Shown here: positions 42,518 through 51,388 of the stretch, piece by piece
How the letters are laid out: every line of letters starts with the position of its first letter
Numbering within the stretch: position 1 is the first letter of the stretch
DNA from: Paenibacillus alba
Lineage (GTDB): Bacteria > Bacillota > Bacilli > Paenibacillales > NBRC-103111
DNA: 64,000 nucleotides
Direction of reading: 5' to 3'
Assembly: GCF_013204855.1 (NCBI RefSeq)
Contig: NZ_JABMKZ010000033.1
Location: 26,296-90,295 of the forward strand
The notes under the pieces: model-generated
Database searches by the model: none
The model's input: only the letters and a program-made list of their open reading frames with translations
Told to the model about the DNA's origin: nothing
Position numbers and translations under genes: made by a program

Positions 42518-43300
42518 TTATATTTTCTGTGTAGGCGCTTTGGCTGGACGCTGATCTTTGGTCATCTCCACGGCAAATAATGCTTGCAGCTCAGCGAGCT
42601 TTCTTGGATCCGTAATGGCCATTTTCTCTGTAAAATAATGCTCGACAAGCAGTTCCCAGGTTGGAACGACTTTCTGAGCGGTAATCGCTCGAATGGCGGT
42701 CTTGACCAGCCTTCTTTCCTTCGCATTCGCATAGACGTCGACGTACTGCTGCTTGCGCTCGAAATCAAGCTCGGTAAAGATCGCTCGGAAAACATCGCCT
42801 GTCATTCGGGCATCATCAAGTGCTCGGTGGGCCGAACCCTCGGAGGTGATATTCAAATCGAGCAGCGCGCCTTCGACACTCACATCATTCGTTACATTTT
42901 TGTAACGGGTGAAACCTTTCAATAAATCGAAATAAAAAGCTGACATCCAGAAGCCATCATCCATTTTGTGCATCCGTGTGTCAAAGACGATGCGTTTGAG
43001 ATCCTCGCCACCCCAGGTAATGAGAAGGAATTCCCCGCTGCGATTCAGCCAGTTCATGAAATTCGTAATGACCTTGGGAAAACCTTCGGCTTGATCAATA
43101 TCTTCTTGCGGAATGCCGGTCTTTTTCTTAATAAATCCGTTCAGCTTGGAGAAATAAACCGGTTTGATCAAAGCGGAGAACTCGTCCACAGGCTCTAATG
43201 AAGCATTTAACCTGACAGCCCCAATCTCGATGACCTCCATCGGCAATTCACTCGCAAATTTACGGCCGTTGAATTCGATATCCAAAATAATGTAGTCCAT
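42518..43300 (-). CDS. DEDDh 3'-5' exonuclease (KapD-like)
   Basis: A 260-residue exonuclease of the DnaQ/ERI-1 type. The three Exo motifs are visible: DIEF at 7-10, WGGEDLKRIVFD near 100, and HRALDDARMTGD near 162 with the catalytic His and Asp. The pattern is close to Bacillus KapD, an inhibitor of the KinA pathway to sporulation, and to metazoan ERI-1. It removes nucleotides from 3' ends of RNA or DNA. The C-terminal 70 residues are basic. It begins at an ATG at 43300. Confidence 0.85.
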   Translation of the reverse strand: MDYIILDIEFNGRKFASELPMEVIEIGAVRLNASLEPVDEFSALIKPVYFSKLNGFIKKKTGIPQEDIDQAEGFPKVITNFMNWLNRSGEFLLITWGGEDLKRIVFDTRMHKMDDGFWMSAFYFDLLKGFTRYKNVTNDVSVEGALLDLNITSEGSAHRALDDARMTGDVFRAIFTELDFERKQQYVDVYANAKERRLVKTAIRAITAQKVVPTWELLVEHYFTEKMAITDPRKLAELQALFAVEMTKDQRPAKAPTQKI

Positions 43301-43350
43301 GTTGTTTGCCCCCGTTCGATCTCTGTGCTTTCCATTTTAACAGAAAATGC

Positions 43351-44502
43351 TTAGGATACCATCTTCCTTTTTCCATAGATTGCACTTAAAACCAGACTAA
43401 ACAGCAGGCCGATAAAAGACATTCCTGAAATCCATAGATATAAAGGTTTCCCGCCAAAGCTTTCATAGAACCATCCCCCCAAGTAAGAGGCGACGATTCC
43501 CGAAACGCCGAAGAACAGCAAAGCGAGTACGGTTTGTCCCGTTGCGCGCCATTCCTCAGGCACTATGCGGTACAGATATTGAATAGCCGCGGAATAAAAA
43601 ATCGGGAAGGTGAAAGTTTGGAATAACTGCAAGTATACGAGAACATGAGGCTCTGTCACCCAGGCAGATAGGAAGAAGCGAATGAAGTAGAAGAAAGCCG
43701 AGAAACCAATAATCGCTAATTCTTTTCCTTTGCGAAGCCACCAGAAGCTTAATGCGAACACGAGTATCTCGCTGCCCGCTGCCAGAAACCAAGCTTGCCC
43801 GACCAATTCAGGACTGCCGCCTAATTTACGAATATAAACACCTAGAAAAGTATCATTGATCCGCTGCGGTACAGCAATAATAAAGATGAGCACCAAAAAC
43901 CAGATCGTTTCTTTATTGCTAAGGAACGTTTTTAGGCTCTTCAACGTAATCGGCTTCCCGGTTACTGGAGCATCCGGCAAGGGCAAGCAGATCAGAATGC
44001 TGATAATGCCGATGCCTGCAAAAAGGAAAGCAAGGCTATTGATGCCTAAATATTGAATCGCATAACCAACAGCGAGTGACATCACGGCATAGCCAACGGC
44101 GCCAAACGTTCGGATAGAACCATAGCTGACTCCGTTTGCTTCTGCTGTCTGGAAGTTCAGACTTTCTGTCAAAGGGTCCAAGGGCATTAAGAAAAAGTAT
44201 AACAGCATCGTAAACAGAAGCAGGATAACGAAGCTGTTGGAGGCATATAAGAAATAACCAACGATTGTGGAGCACCCCAAGAGAAGCAGCATAATTTTTT
44301 TAATCGTTTTGGTTCTGTCACTTATCATTCCCCATAAGGGCTGTGAGAAAATCGTAATGATACCGCCTGTTCCGATAATCAATCCAATTTTGGTCGCAGG
44401 AAGCCCTTGCGCATCCAGATAAACGGGAAGGAAGGAAACGAACATGGCAAGGAGTGCGAAATACAAAAAATTAAAAGAACGCAATAAATTTGAAGAATTC
44501 AT
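43351..44502 (-). CDS. MFS transporter (MFS_1-like/HcaT type)
   Basis: A 383-residue 12-helix transporter. The loop motif GMISDRTKTIKK lies after helix 2, and the sequence GSIRTFGAVGYA near 130 is typical of the HcaT/nucleoside:H+ symporter-like subfamily. It is on the same strand as, and 95 bp after, an AraC gene, so it may be controlled by it. Substrate is probably a small organic acid or sugar, unproven. Confidence 0.87.
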   Translation of the reverse strand: MNSSNLLRSFNFLYFALLAMFVSFLPVYLDAQGLPATKIGLIIGTGGIITIFSQPLWGMISDRTKTIKKIMLLLLGCSTIVGYFLYASNSFVILLLFTMLLYFFLMPLDPLTESLNFQTAEANGVSYGSIRTFGAVGYAVMSLAVGYAIQYLGINSLAFLFAGIGIISILICLPLPDAPVTGKPITLKSLKTFLSNKETIWFLVLIFIIAVPQRINDTFLGVYIRKLGGSPELVGQAWFLAAGSEILVFALSFWWLRKGKELAIIGFSAFFYFIRFFLSAWVTEPHVLVYLQLFQTFTFPIFYSAAIQYLYRIVPEEWRATGQTVLALLFFGVSGIVASYLGGWFYESFGGKPLYLWISGMSFIGLLFSLVLSAIYGKRKMVS

Positions 44503-44597
44503 AATGATGATGACCTATACCTTCCTAATTAAATGGCAGAATACGTTGGTAAAACTACATTCTATCACGCTGCTTGTCAGATTTCCAAAGAAAATTC

Positions 44598-45392
44598 TCA
44601 AGAGCGCAGCTTGGAAGGGTTCATCCCCGTTACTTTTTTAAATTGCCGACTAAAGAAATAAATGCTTCGATATCCTAAAGCTTCCGCAACTTCCCCCACA
44701 TTCATCCCAAGAGTCAGCAAATACTTCGCACGTTCAATTCGTTTCTCGATGATAAACGATTCAATGGTTTGTCCCATCTGTTCTTTGAATTTGAGGGAGA
44801 AGTAACGCGGCGAGAGATGAGTGAGCTTCGCTAATTCTTCGATGGTGTGCTGGTGTCCGGGATCCTGCAGAATATGTGCGGCGATGTCCATCATGATTTT
44901 ATTCATGGAATGCTGGGTTTGATCTTTATATGGGAAATGCTCAGGTTTCTGACGTTCATAAAGCACCAGCAACAAGTGAAGCAAGAGAGCAGCCTCATCT
45001 TCATGCCCGAACGCTTGGTTCAGTCTCACCTGGATGAAACGCTGCAAGTATATTTCGTGAGCGTCAGCAGGGTTGAAGCGGATGTAAGGGGGAAGGGACA
45101 AGATCCAGGATAAGTCGCCTGTGGCATCGAAGTGAATGAAGGTAACGGTCAAAGGGCGTGCAGGATTATGTTTGGCACTTGCAAAGTCTTCTGGACGAAA
45201 TAGAAAACAATCGCCTTGTCCGATTTCATAACGATTGCTGTTCAAAGTAACTTCACCTTCTCCGCTCCATACATACCAGAAGTCGAAGTCATCGAAGGGG
45301 TCATGCTCTCGGCTCCATCGCCAGTTCGGCTCACAAATGACTTTGCCGAATTGTTCGGACGGAACGAGTCCCCAAGACGTAGATAAAGACAA
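44598..45392 (-). CDS. AraC-family transcriptional regulator
   Basis: 264 residues. The cupin sensor (YVWSGEGEVTLNSNRYEIGQG in part) is followed by the double HTH (IEELAKLTHLSPRYFSLKFKE in part; IYFFSRQFKKVTGMNPSKLR). The start appears to be a TTG at 45392 with AAGGGGG upstream on the minus strand. It sits upstream of an MFS transporter and divergent from the Fur-linked gene at 45624. Confidence 0.87.
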   Translation of the reverse strand: MSLSTSWGLVPSEQFGKVICEPNWRWSREHDPFDDFDFWYVWSGEGEVTLNSNRYEIGQGDCFLFRPEDFASAKHNPARPLTVTFIHFDATGDLSWILSLPPYIRFNPADAHEIYLQRFIQVRLNQAFGHEDEAALLLHLLLVLYERQKPEHFPYKDQTQHSMNKIMMDIAAHILQDPGHQHTIEELAKLTHLSPRYFSLKFKEQMGQTIESFIIEKRIERAKYLLTLGMNVGEVAEALGYRSIYFFSRQFKKVTGMNPSKLRS

Positions 45393-45582
45393 AATACACA
45401 GCCCCCTTATATGTAATATAGTTTAAAAAATATATTCATTCATATGGCTATTTTACTGCATATTATTTTAATGATAAAGATATGACTCGTTAAATAAGTC
45501 AAATGACATGCTTTGAATGCCGGGGGCCGCGCAGCTGGAGAATGAAATGTCTTCGGCAGCTATTCAATTTACTCATAGACAC

Positions 45583-45597
45583 TGAGAACGATTATCA
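45583..45597 (+). promoter_or_regulatory. Fur box upstream of the AraC/binding-protein fusion
   Basis: TGAGAACGATTATCA matches the 7-1-7 Fur consensus TGATAATnATTATCA at all but two positions. It lies 27 bp ahead of the GTG start. Confidence 0.75.
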
Positions 45598-45623
45598 CTT
45601 AAAATGAAGAGTAATGACTTACT

Positions 45624-47273
45624 GTGCAGGATGGTGATAGAACCGAGATGGATGAACGAATCATAAGAAAGACGGGCTATGACATGCTCGATCATATATG
45701 GATTAAACTGCGTACACTGACTTGCATTGAGGATAAAGGCTGGCGTTTGACGCTGGATTTCGTGCAATCACATACCCTCATGATTGCAATTAGCAGCAAG
45801 CTGAAGGTGGTTGTAGATGGCCGCATCTGCTTCCTCAAGCCGGGCAATGCTTATATCTGCTTGCCTGGACAGCTTGTTGAGGCTTCCGCTGCGGAGGAGC
45901 ATGAGGGCGGCCTCTTTCTTTTTCAGTTTGATGCGGTTGTGGAAGCGGGCAGCACGGAAGGCGGATTGGAACTGAGCAGGCAGAAGAGTGTGTTCCCAAT
46001 TAGCGGGGAAATCAGCCTTGCTGATCGTTCAAGCATAAGCAGCCTATGTTCCACGATTAGTGGGAATATGCAGTCAGCCAGTGCGCTCGATCGAATGCGA
46101 GGACAAGCAGCCTTTCAGGATTTGCTTTGCCGTCTGCTGCAGGATGCGCTGCCTGCCGCTGTTCAAGATCAGGATAGCGAGGCGCTGATGGATCGGACAA
46201 GAACCTATATGGAGCAGCATTTTGCCCAAAATATTACAATTGACGAGCTGGCCGAAATGGCCGGTGTGAGCCGTTACTACTATATGCGTACGTTCAAGCT
46301 GCAGAATGGCCGAAGTGCGATGGATTATTTATCTGAGCTACGAATTAATCAGGCGAAGGTACTCATGGAGAAAACCAAAATAAGGCTGCGTGACATTGCA
46401 AAGCAAGTGGGCTACAACGATGAATATTATTTCATTCGCAAATTTAAACAGCAAGTGGGAATTCCGCCTGCAACTTACATCAAGAACCGACAGCGCAAGG
46501 TCGCGGCTTATAGTTTTCCCAATATTGGGCAGCTGCTCGCCTTGAAAATTGTGCCTTTTGCGGCTCCGATGGATCATTCCTGGACGGATCTGTATCGCAG
46601 GAAGTACCAATACGACGTGGTTACGAAGCTTAGCCATGATTATGAGTTCAATCGTGAAGCGCTTCGGACAGCCAGGCCGGATTATATCATTGGGATTGAC
46701 CACTTCGTGCCAATCGACGAGCAGGAGAAGCTGAAACAGGTCGCTCCTGCCTTTTTTGTTCCATGGCTGAAGCATAATTGGCGTGAGCATTTGCGATTGA
46801 CCTCGGAATTTCTGGGGATTTCATCAGCAGCCGAACAGTGGATCGAAGATTATGAACGTAAAGCCAAGATCATCAGAGATCAAGTAAAAGGCGTTGTGAA
46901 CAGCGATACGGTCATGATTGTCCAAATAACGGAAGCGGATTTCTACGTATACGGCGAAAGGTCCATCGCTGATGTGTTGTATTCGGATTTGCAGCTTAAC
47001 TGCCCACAGCAAGTGAAGGGCATAGACACTTATCAGCCAGCTACCCTACAGCAATTAGGCGACTATGACGCGGATCGGATACTATTAATGTTTACGAATG
47101 AACGCAGTTTACAAGAAAATTGGGAAATATTGCAGCGAAACGAAGCGTGGAGAGCGCTGAAAGCCGTGCAGAATCATGGAGTCGCGCTGATCTCGCCATG
47201 GATGTGGTTCGAGTATTCGGCTTACACGCAAGAAAGGTTTCTCAGCGAGGCTTTGGCGGTATTCAAAGCATGA
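45624..47273 (+). CDS. AraC regulator fused to a siderophore-binding-protein domain (Btr-like)
   Basis: 549 residues in three parts: an N-terminal cupin-like segment (to about 185), an AraC double HTH (about 190-290; ITIDELAEMAGVSRYYYMRT and EYYFIRKFKQQVGIPPATY), and a C-terminal iron-siderophore periplasmic-binding-protein domain (about 305-549) lacking a signal peptide. This is the architecture of Bacillus Btr, which senses ferric bacillibactin in the cytoplasm and activates uptake genes. The start is taken as GTG 45624; an ATG at 45648 is an alternative with no better ribosome site. A Fur box precedes it. Confidence 0.88.
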   Translation: MQDGDRTEMDERIIRKTGYDMLDHIWIKLRTLTCIEDKGWRLTLDFVQSHTLMIAISSKLKVVVDGRICFLKPGNAYICLPGQLVEASAAEEHEGGLFLFQFDAVVEAGSTEGGLELSRQKSVFPISGEISLADRSSISSLCSTISGNMQSASALDRMRGQAAFQDLLCRLLQDALPAAVQDQDSEALMDRTRTYMEQHFAQNITIDELAEMAGVSRYYYMRTFKLQNGRSAMDYLSELRINQAKVLMEKTKIRLRDIAKQVGYNDEYYFIRKFKQQVGIPPATYIKNRQRKVAAYSFPNIGQLLALKIVPFAAPMDHSWTDLYRRKYQYDVVTKLSHDYEFNREALRTARPDYIIGIDHFVPIDEQEKLKQVAPAFFVPWLKHNWREHLRLTSEFLGISSAAEQWIEDYERKAKIIRDQVKGVVNSDTVMIVQITEADFYVYGERSIADVLYSDLQLNCPQQVKGIDTYQPATLQQLGDYDADRILLMFTNERSLQENWEILQRNEAWRALKAVQNHGVALISPWMWFEYSAYTQERFLSEALAVFKA

Positions 47274-47341
47274 TTGTGCATGAAAAGTAAGCACCATCGT
47301 CTATTTTCGAATCCAGAAGAGATCGGTTATACTCCATTAAG

Positions 47342-47360
47342 TGATAATGAGAATCATTAT
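47342..47360 (+). promoter_or_regulatory. Fur box upstream of the siderophore-binding lipoprotein gene
   Basis: TGATAATGAGAATCATTAT is a close match to the 19-bp Fur consensus GATAATGATAATCATTATC. Confidence 0.88.
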
Positions 47361-47408
47361 TATATATGAAGCGAACATAAGGGATCGCAACAATAGGAGG
47401 ATTTACCG

Positions 47409-48440
47409 ATGCCATATAAAAAATTCAATATCGTTGTATTAGGGGTTATGTTGTTGTTCTCGACGCTCCTAGCCGCTTGCGGTACGAAGGCGAAGGAAGA
47501 TACAGCGGCCAAAGGCACGCCGGCTGCTGCGGCAAGTACACCAGCTGCCAGTGCCAAAGCGGCAGACGCGGCGCCAACTACGCGCGTGTTCAAAGATTTG
47601 CTCGGACATGAAGTGACCATTCCTACGAATCCCAAAAGAGTGATTGTAGACCAGTTTATGGGGCATCTGCTGGCGCTGGGCGTGAAGCCGGTCGGAGCTG
47701 CCTCTTATCAGTTTGATGCTGCTTTTCTGAAAGAACCTGCCGCAGGCGTAGAGAACATCGGCAATCCGGTGTCGAAGGAAAAAATGCTGGCGTTGAATCC
47801 GGATCTGATCATTTTGCAAGATGAAGGCGCAGCGGTCAAAATGTATGACGATCTATCCAAAATTGCTCCGACAATCGTCTTGTCTTACGCGGGTGCAGAC
47901 TCCCAAAATGTGCTGGAGCAGCTTCGTCAGATTGGCGACATCGTTGGTAAAAAGCAGGAAGCCGAGCAGTGGATTACCAAATACGAAGCCAAGGCGAAGC
48001 AGTATCGAGAGCAAGTAGCCAAGGTTATTGGTCCTGAGAAAACGTTCTCCATTGTTGAGCTATGGGCGAAACAAACGGTAGTTTACGGCAAAAACTTCGG
48101 AAGAGGCGGCTATAACTTATATGACGCACTTCAATTATCTCCGCCAAAAGCTGTTAAAACCGAAATGTTTGATCAAAATAAAAACTGGCTGGAAGTAACG
48201 ATGGAAAGCTTGCCTAAATATGTAGGCGACTATATTTTCTTAACGGCTAATGCCGGAGAAAACAGCGCGGCCCGATTAAAGGAGCTTATGGACAATCCGG
48301 TATGGAAAAGCCTTCCTGCTGTGAAGAACAATCATGTGTATCAAATGAATACGAGTGAAATTTTCCCAGGGGATCCGATCTCGGTCGATAAACAGCTGGA
48401 TATTCAAGCGAAATTACTGCTGGAGCTTACTGCAAAGTAA
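47409..48440 (+). CDS. Iron-siderophore ABC transporter substrate-binding lipoprotein
   Basis: A 343-residue lipoprotein with signal peptide ending LLAAC (Cys24), an Ala/Lys linker to about 55, and a class III (FepB/FeuA-like) binding domain with TIPTNPKRVIVDQF, GVKPVGAAS, NPDLIILQDE and the C-terminal NHVYQMNT. It captures a ferric siderophore at the cell surface. AGGAGG precedes the ATG. A Fur box upstream indicates iron repression and the preceding Btr-like gene a specific activator. No permease or ATPase of the import type lies nearby. Confidence 0.92.
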   Translation: MPYKKFNIVVLGVMLLFSTLLAACGTKAKEDTAAKGTPAAAASTPAASAKAADAAPTTRVFKDLLGHEVTIPTNPKRVIVDQFMGHLLALGVKPVGAASYQFDAAFLKEPAAGVENIGNPVSKEKMLALNPDLIILQDEGAAVKMYDDLSKIAPTIVLSYAGADSQNVLEQLRQIGDIVGKKQEAEQWITKYEAKAKQYREQVAKVIGPEKTFSIVELWAKQTVVYGKNFGRGGYNLYDALQLSPPKAVKTEMFDQNKNWLEVTMESLPKYVGDYIFLTANAGENSAARLKELMDNPVWKSLPAVKNNHVYQMNTSEIFPGDPISVDKQLDIQAKLLLELTAK

Positions 48441-48455
48441 ACAAGCGCCTTGAGC

Positions 48456-48504
48456 GATTACCCATAGACCTCAATCTATCCGGATTGAATGTCTGTGGGT
48501 AATC
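48456..48504 (+). terminator. Hairpin after the siderophore-binding gene
   Basis: GATTACCCATAGAC (48456-48469) pairs with GTCTGTGGGTAATC (48491-48504). The T run is weak, so it may be a partial terminator. Confidence 0.6.
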
Positions 48505-48538
48505 GTGTTGTGGACGAATAAGAACGGAGTGAAGCCTT

Positions 48539-50254
48539 ATGCTTAGAAAGTTTTTCGCTTATTACAAGCCTTATCGAACGTTATTCCTTATCGACTTCTG
48601 CTGCGCCGTATTTTCTGCACTGCTGGAGCTGGGCTTTCCACTGATTGTCAATCGGTTCGTCGACGACCTTCTACCGAAGGGCCAATGGCAGATGATCATG
48701 TGGGCATGTCTGGGACTGCTTGCCATCTATGTTTGCAACAGCGCTTTGCAATATGTCGTTACTTATTGGGGACATCAACTTGGCATTAACATTGAAACGG
48801 ATATGCGGCGCAAGCTGTTTAATCATGTGCAGAAGTTATCCTTCCGCTTTTTTGACAACAATAAAACGGGGCATTTGATGGCTCGCATGACGAGCAATTT
48901 GATGGAAATTGGTGAAATGGCGCATCATGGACCAGAGGATCTGTTTATAGCGGCTATGACCTTAATCGGTGCCTTCATTCTGATGATGATGATTAATTGG
49001 AAGCTGGCGCTGCTGACCGTTATCGTCATTCCGGGGCTCATTTACTTAGCCCTGCATTTTAACAGAAAAATGATGCAGGCGTTCCGTCGAATGTTCAAAG
49101 ATATCGCGGAATTCAATGCGCGCGTAGAAGACAGCATCGGGGGGATCCGAGTCGTACAAGCTTTTACGAATGAGCAGCATGAAGCGGGGCAATTCGCTGA
49201 AAATAATGAGCAGTATCGCCAAACGAAGTTCCTTTCGTATAAAATACAGGCGCAGAACTCATCTGTGAGCTATTTATTGATGCGGCTTATCCTATTGTTC
49301 GTGCTCGTTTGCGGCACATGGTTCGTCGTGAAAGGGGAGATGACATCGGGGGAATTTGTTGGCTTCCTGCTGTTATCCAATGTATTTCTGGGCCCAATCA
49401 ACAAAATTAATTCGGTTATCGAAAGCTATCCCAAAGGCATCGCTGGCTTCAAGAGCTATCTCGAATTGCTGGAAACCGCGCCGGATATCGCGGATGCACC
49501 TGATGCGATTGATCTGCATAACTTGCGTGGTGATATCTGTTATAAAGGAGTTACGTTCGGTTATGAGAATGAAGGTAAGGTGCTGCAAGGTATCGACCTG
49601 ACGATTCACGCCGGTGAGACTATTGCCTTCGTTGGCCCTTCCGGAGCGGGCAAGACGACCTTATGCAGCTTGCTGCCGCGTTTCTATGAGGTGGATACCG
49701 GAAGTATCACTGTTGATGGAACCGACATTCGCAAAGTGAAGCTGCTATCTTTGCGCAGCCAGATCGGTATCGTTCAGCAGGATGTTTTCTTGTTCTCGGG
49801 TACGATTCGCGATAACATTGCTTACGGCAATTTGAAGGCAAGCGACAGCGATATCTGGGATGCGGCGCGCCGCGCGAGACTGGAGGACTTCATTCGTTCG
49901 CAAAAGGACGGCTTGCAGACGATCATTGGCGAGCGGGGCGTGAAGCTGTCCGGCGGTCAGAAACAGCGGTTGGCTATCGCGCGGATGTTTCTCAAGAATC
50001 CGCCGATTCTGATTCTGGACGAAGCGACATCAGCGCTTGATACGGAGACGGAGAAAGCGATTCAACTGTCGCTGGCCGAGTTGTCCAAAGGGCGAACGAC
50101 ACTTGTCATTGCCCATCGACTGGCGACGATCAAGAATGCGGATCGGATCGTCGTCGTTACCGAGCAAGGCATCACTGAGCAGGGGAGCCATCAGAAGCTG
50201 ATTGCTGCTGGCGGCGTATACAGCCAACTGCATGAAGCGCAATTCGGCAATTAG
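48539..50254 (+). CDS. ABC transporter with fused membrane and ATPase domains (exporter type)
   Basis: A 571-residue half-transporter of the MsbA/BmrA type: six membrane helices in residues 1-310, and an ATPase with Walker A GPSGAGKTT, signature LSGGQKQR, Walker B ILILDEATSALD and the H-loop VIAHRL. It works as a dimer. Its position 98 bp after the siderophore-binding gene suggests a role in siderophore or iron-related transport, but multidrug or lipid export is equally compatible. AACGGAGTG precedes the ATG. Confidence 0.9.
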   Translation: MLRKFFAYYKPYRTLFLIDFCCAVFSALLELGFPLIVNRFVDDLLPKGQWQMIMWACLGLLAIYVCNSALQYVVTYWGHQLGINIETDMRRKLFNHVQKLSFRFFDNNKTGHLMARMTSNLMEIGEMAHHGPEDLFIAAMTLIGAFILMMMINWKLALLTVIVIPGLIYLALHFNRKMMQAFRRMFKDIAEFNARVEDSIGGIRVVQAFTNEQHEAGQFAENNEQYRQTKFLSYKIQAQNSSVSYLLMRLILLFVLVCGTWFVVKGEMTSGEFVGFLLLSNVFLGPINKINSVIESYPKGIAGFKSYLELLETAPDIADAPDAIDLHNLRGDICYKGVTFGYENEGKVLQGIDLTIHAGETIAFVGPSGAGKTTLCSLLPRFYEVDTGSITVDGTDIRKVKLLSLRSQIGIVQQDVFLFSGTIRDNIAYGNLKASDSDIWDAARRARLEDFIRSQKDGLQTIIGERGVKLSGGQKQRLAIARMFLKNPPILILDEATSALDTETEKAIQLSLAELSKGRTTLVIAHRLATIKNADRIVVVTEQGITEQGSHQKLIAAGGVYSQLHEAQFGN

Positions 50255-50348
50255 TTGAAGCACTATTTGCAAACGAATGCCATAATTCCTGCATCTTCCA
50301 ATCTCGTGGTATTCGGTTTACTATTGAGAGAAAGGAGTTGAATAGAAG

Positions 50349-51233
50349 ATGAGTGCTGATCACGTGAAACTTGTACTGGATGCCAAGGCAATATTAGGGG
50401 AAGGGCCCAGCTGGCATGCTGCCCAGCGAAAGCTGTATTGGGTTGATATTGTGGGGAAGACGTTTCATCAATTCGATCCTGCCACAGGCCACAATGAACA
50501 GTTTCCTGTCGGCGAATATGTGGGTGCTGTCGTCAGCGCCGGCGCGAATAAGGTGATGTTGGCAACGCAATCCGGATTTCAAGCCTACGATTTGGTGTCG
50601 CGTGAGCTTACTCCCTTGGTAGACCCGGAGTCGCATCAACCAGGCAACCGTTTTAATGATGGCAAGTGTGATTCTAGGGGGAGATTCTGGGCAGGAACGA
50701 TGGAAATAGCAGAAACAGAGGCAACAGGTGCTCTTTATGTATTGGATAATGAGGCTAGCTGCCGCAAAGTCGTAGACAATGTGGGCGTTTCCAACGGTAT
50801 TGCTTGGAGCTTGGACGAGACAGAAATGTATTACGTAGATTCGCTGAAAAAGCTGGTTTATGCCTTTGCCTTTGATGCAGTGAAGGGGGAAATCAGCAAT
50901 TCGAGAGTCTTGATTGATTTTCAAACGGAACAAGGCTTTCCGGATGGTATGACCAGTGATGCAGAAGGCATGTTGTGGATCGCACATTGGGACGGTTGGC
51001 AGGTGTCCCGCTGGGATCCCAAAACTGCGCAGAAGTTGGCAAGCATTCCAGTTCCAGTAGCCAAGGTCAGCTCCTGCGTCTTTGGTGGAGAAGAGTTAGA
51101 CACCCTGTATATAACGACGGCCAGCAAGGGAGTTCAGCCAGAGCAAATGGCGGAGCAACCGCATGCCGGAGGGATTTTTGCAGTGAAGCCCGGAGTCAAG
51201 GGTACGCAAACATATGGTTTCGGAGGCAACTGA
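50349..51233 (+). CDS. SMP-30/gluconolactonase family lactonase
   Basis: A 294-residue six-bladed beta-propeller hydrolase. The metal ligands of the family can be placed in GEGPSWH (Glu), RFNDGKCDSRGRFWAGTM (Asn and Asp, in part) and VSNGIAWSLDE with the later PDGMTSD. It hydrolyses sugar lactones such as gluconolactone, in the cytoplasm. AAAGGAG precedes the ATG. A terminator follows, so it is probably monocistronic. Confidence 0.9.
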   Translation: MSADHVKLVLDAKAILGEGPSWHAAQRKLYWVDIVGKTFHQFDPATGHNEQFPVGEYVGAVVSAGANKVMLATQSGFQAYDLVSRELTPLVDPESHQPGNRFNDGKCDSRGRFWAGTMEIAETEATGALYVLDNEASCRKVVDNVGVSNGIAWSLDETEMYYVDSLKKLVYAFAFDAVKGEISNSRVLIDFQTEQGFPDGMTSDAEGMLWIAHWDGWQVSRWDPKTAQKLASIPVPVAKVSSCVFGGEELDTLYITTASKGVQPEQMAEQPHAGGIFAVKPGVKGTQTYGFGGN

Positions 51234-51246
51234 AACCATAAGGCTC

Positions 51247-51290
51247 AAAGCCGCTTCACACGGGGAGTATTCCGTGTAAGCGGCTTTTTC
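51247..51290 (+). terminator. Terminator after the lactonase gene
   Basis: AAAGCCGCTT-ACACGG pairs with CCGTGT-AAGCGGCTTT, followed by TTC. Confidence 0.92.
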
Positions 51291-51388
51291 TTCGAAAATC
51301 CATTTGGCGGCATCTGCGAAATGCCTGTCCTCAAAATCGCATGCATATGTTACAATGGGAACCATTAATTCTGTTGATGGAGGATGCT

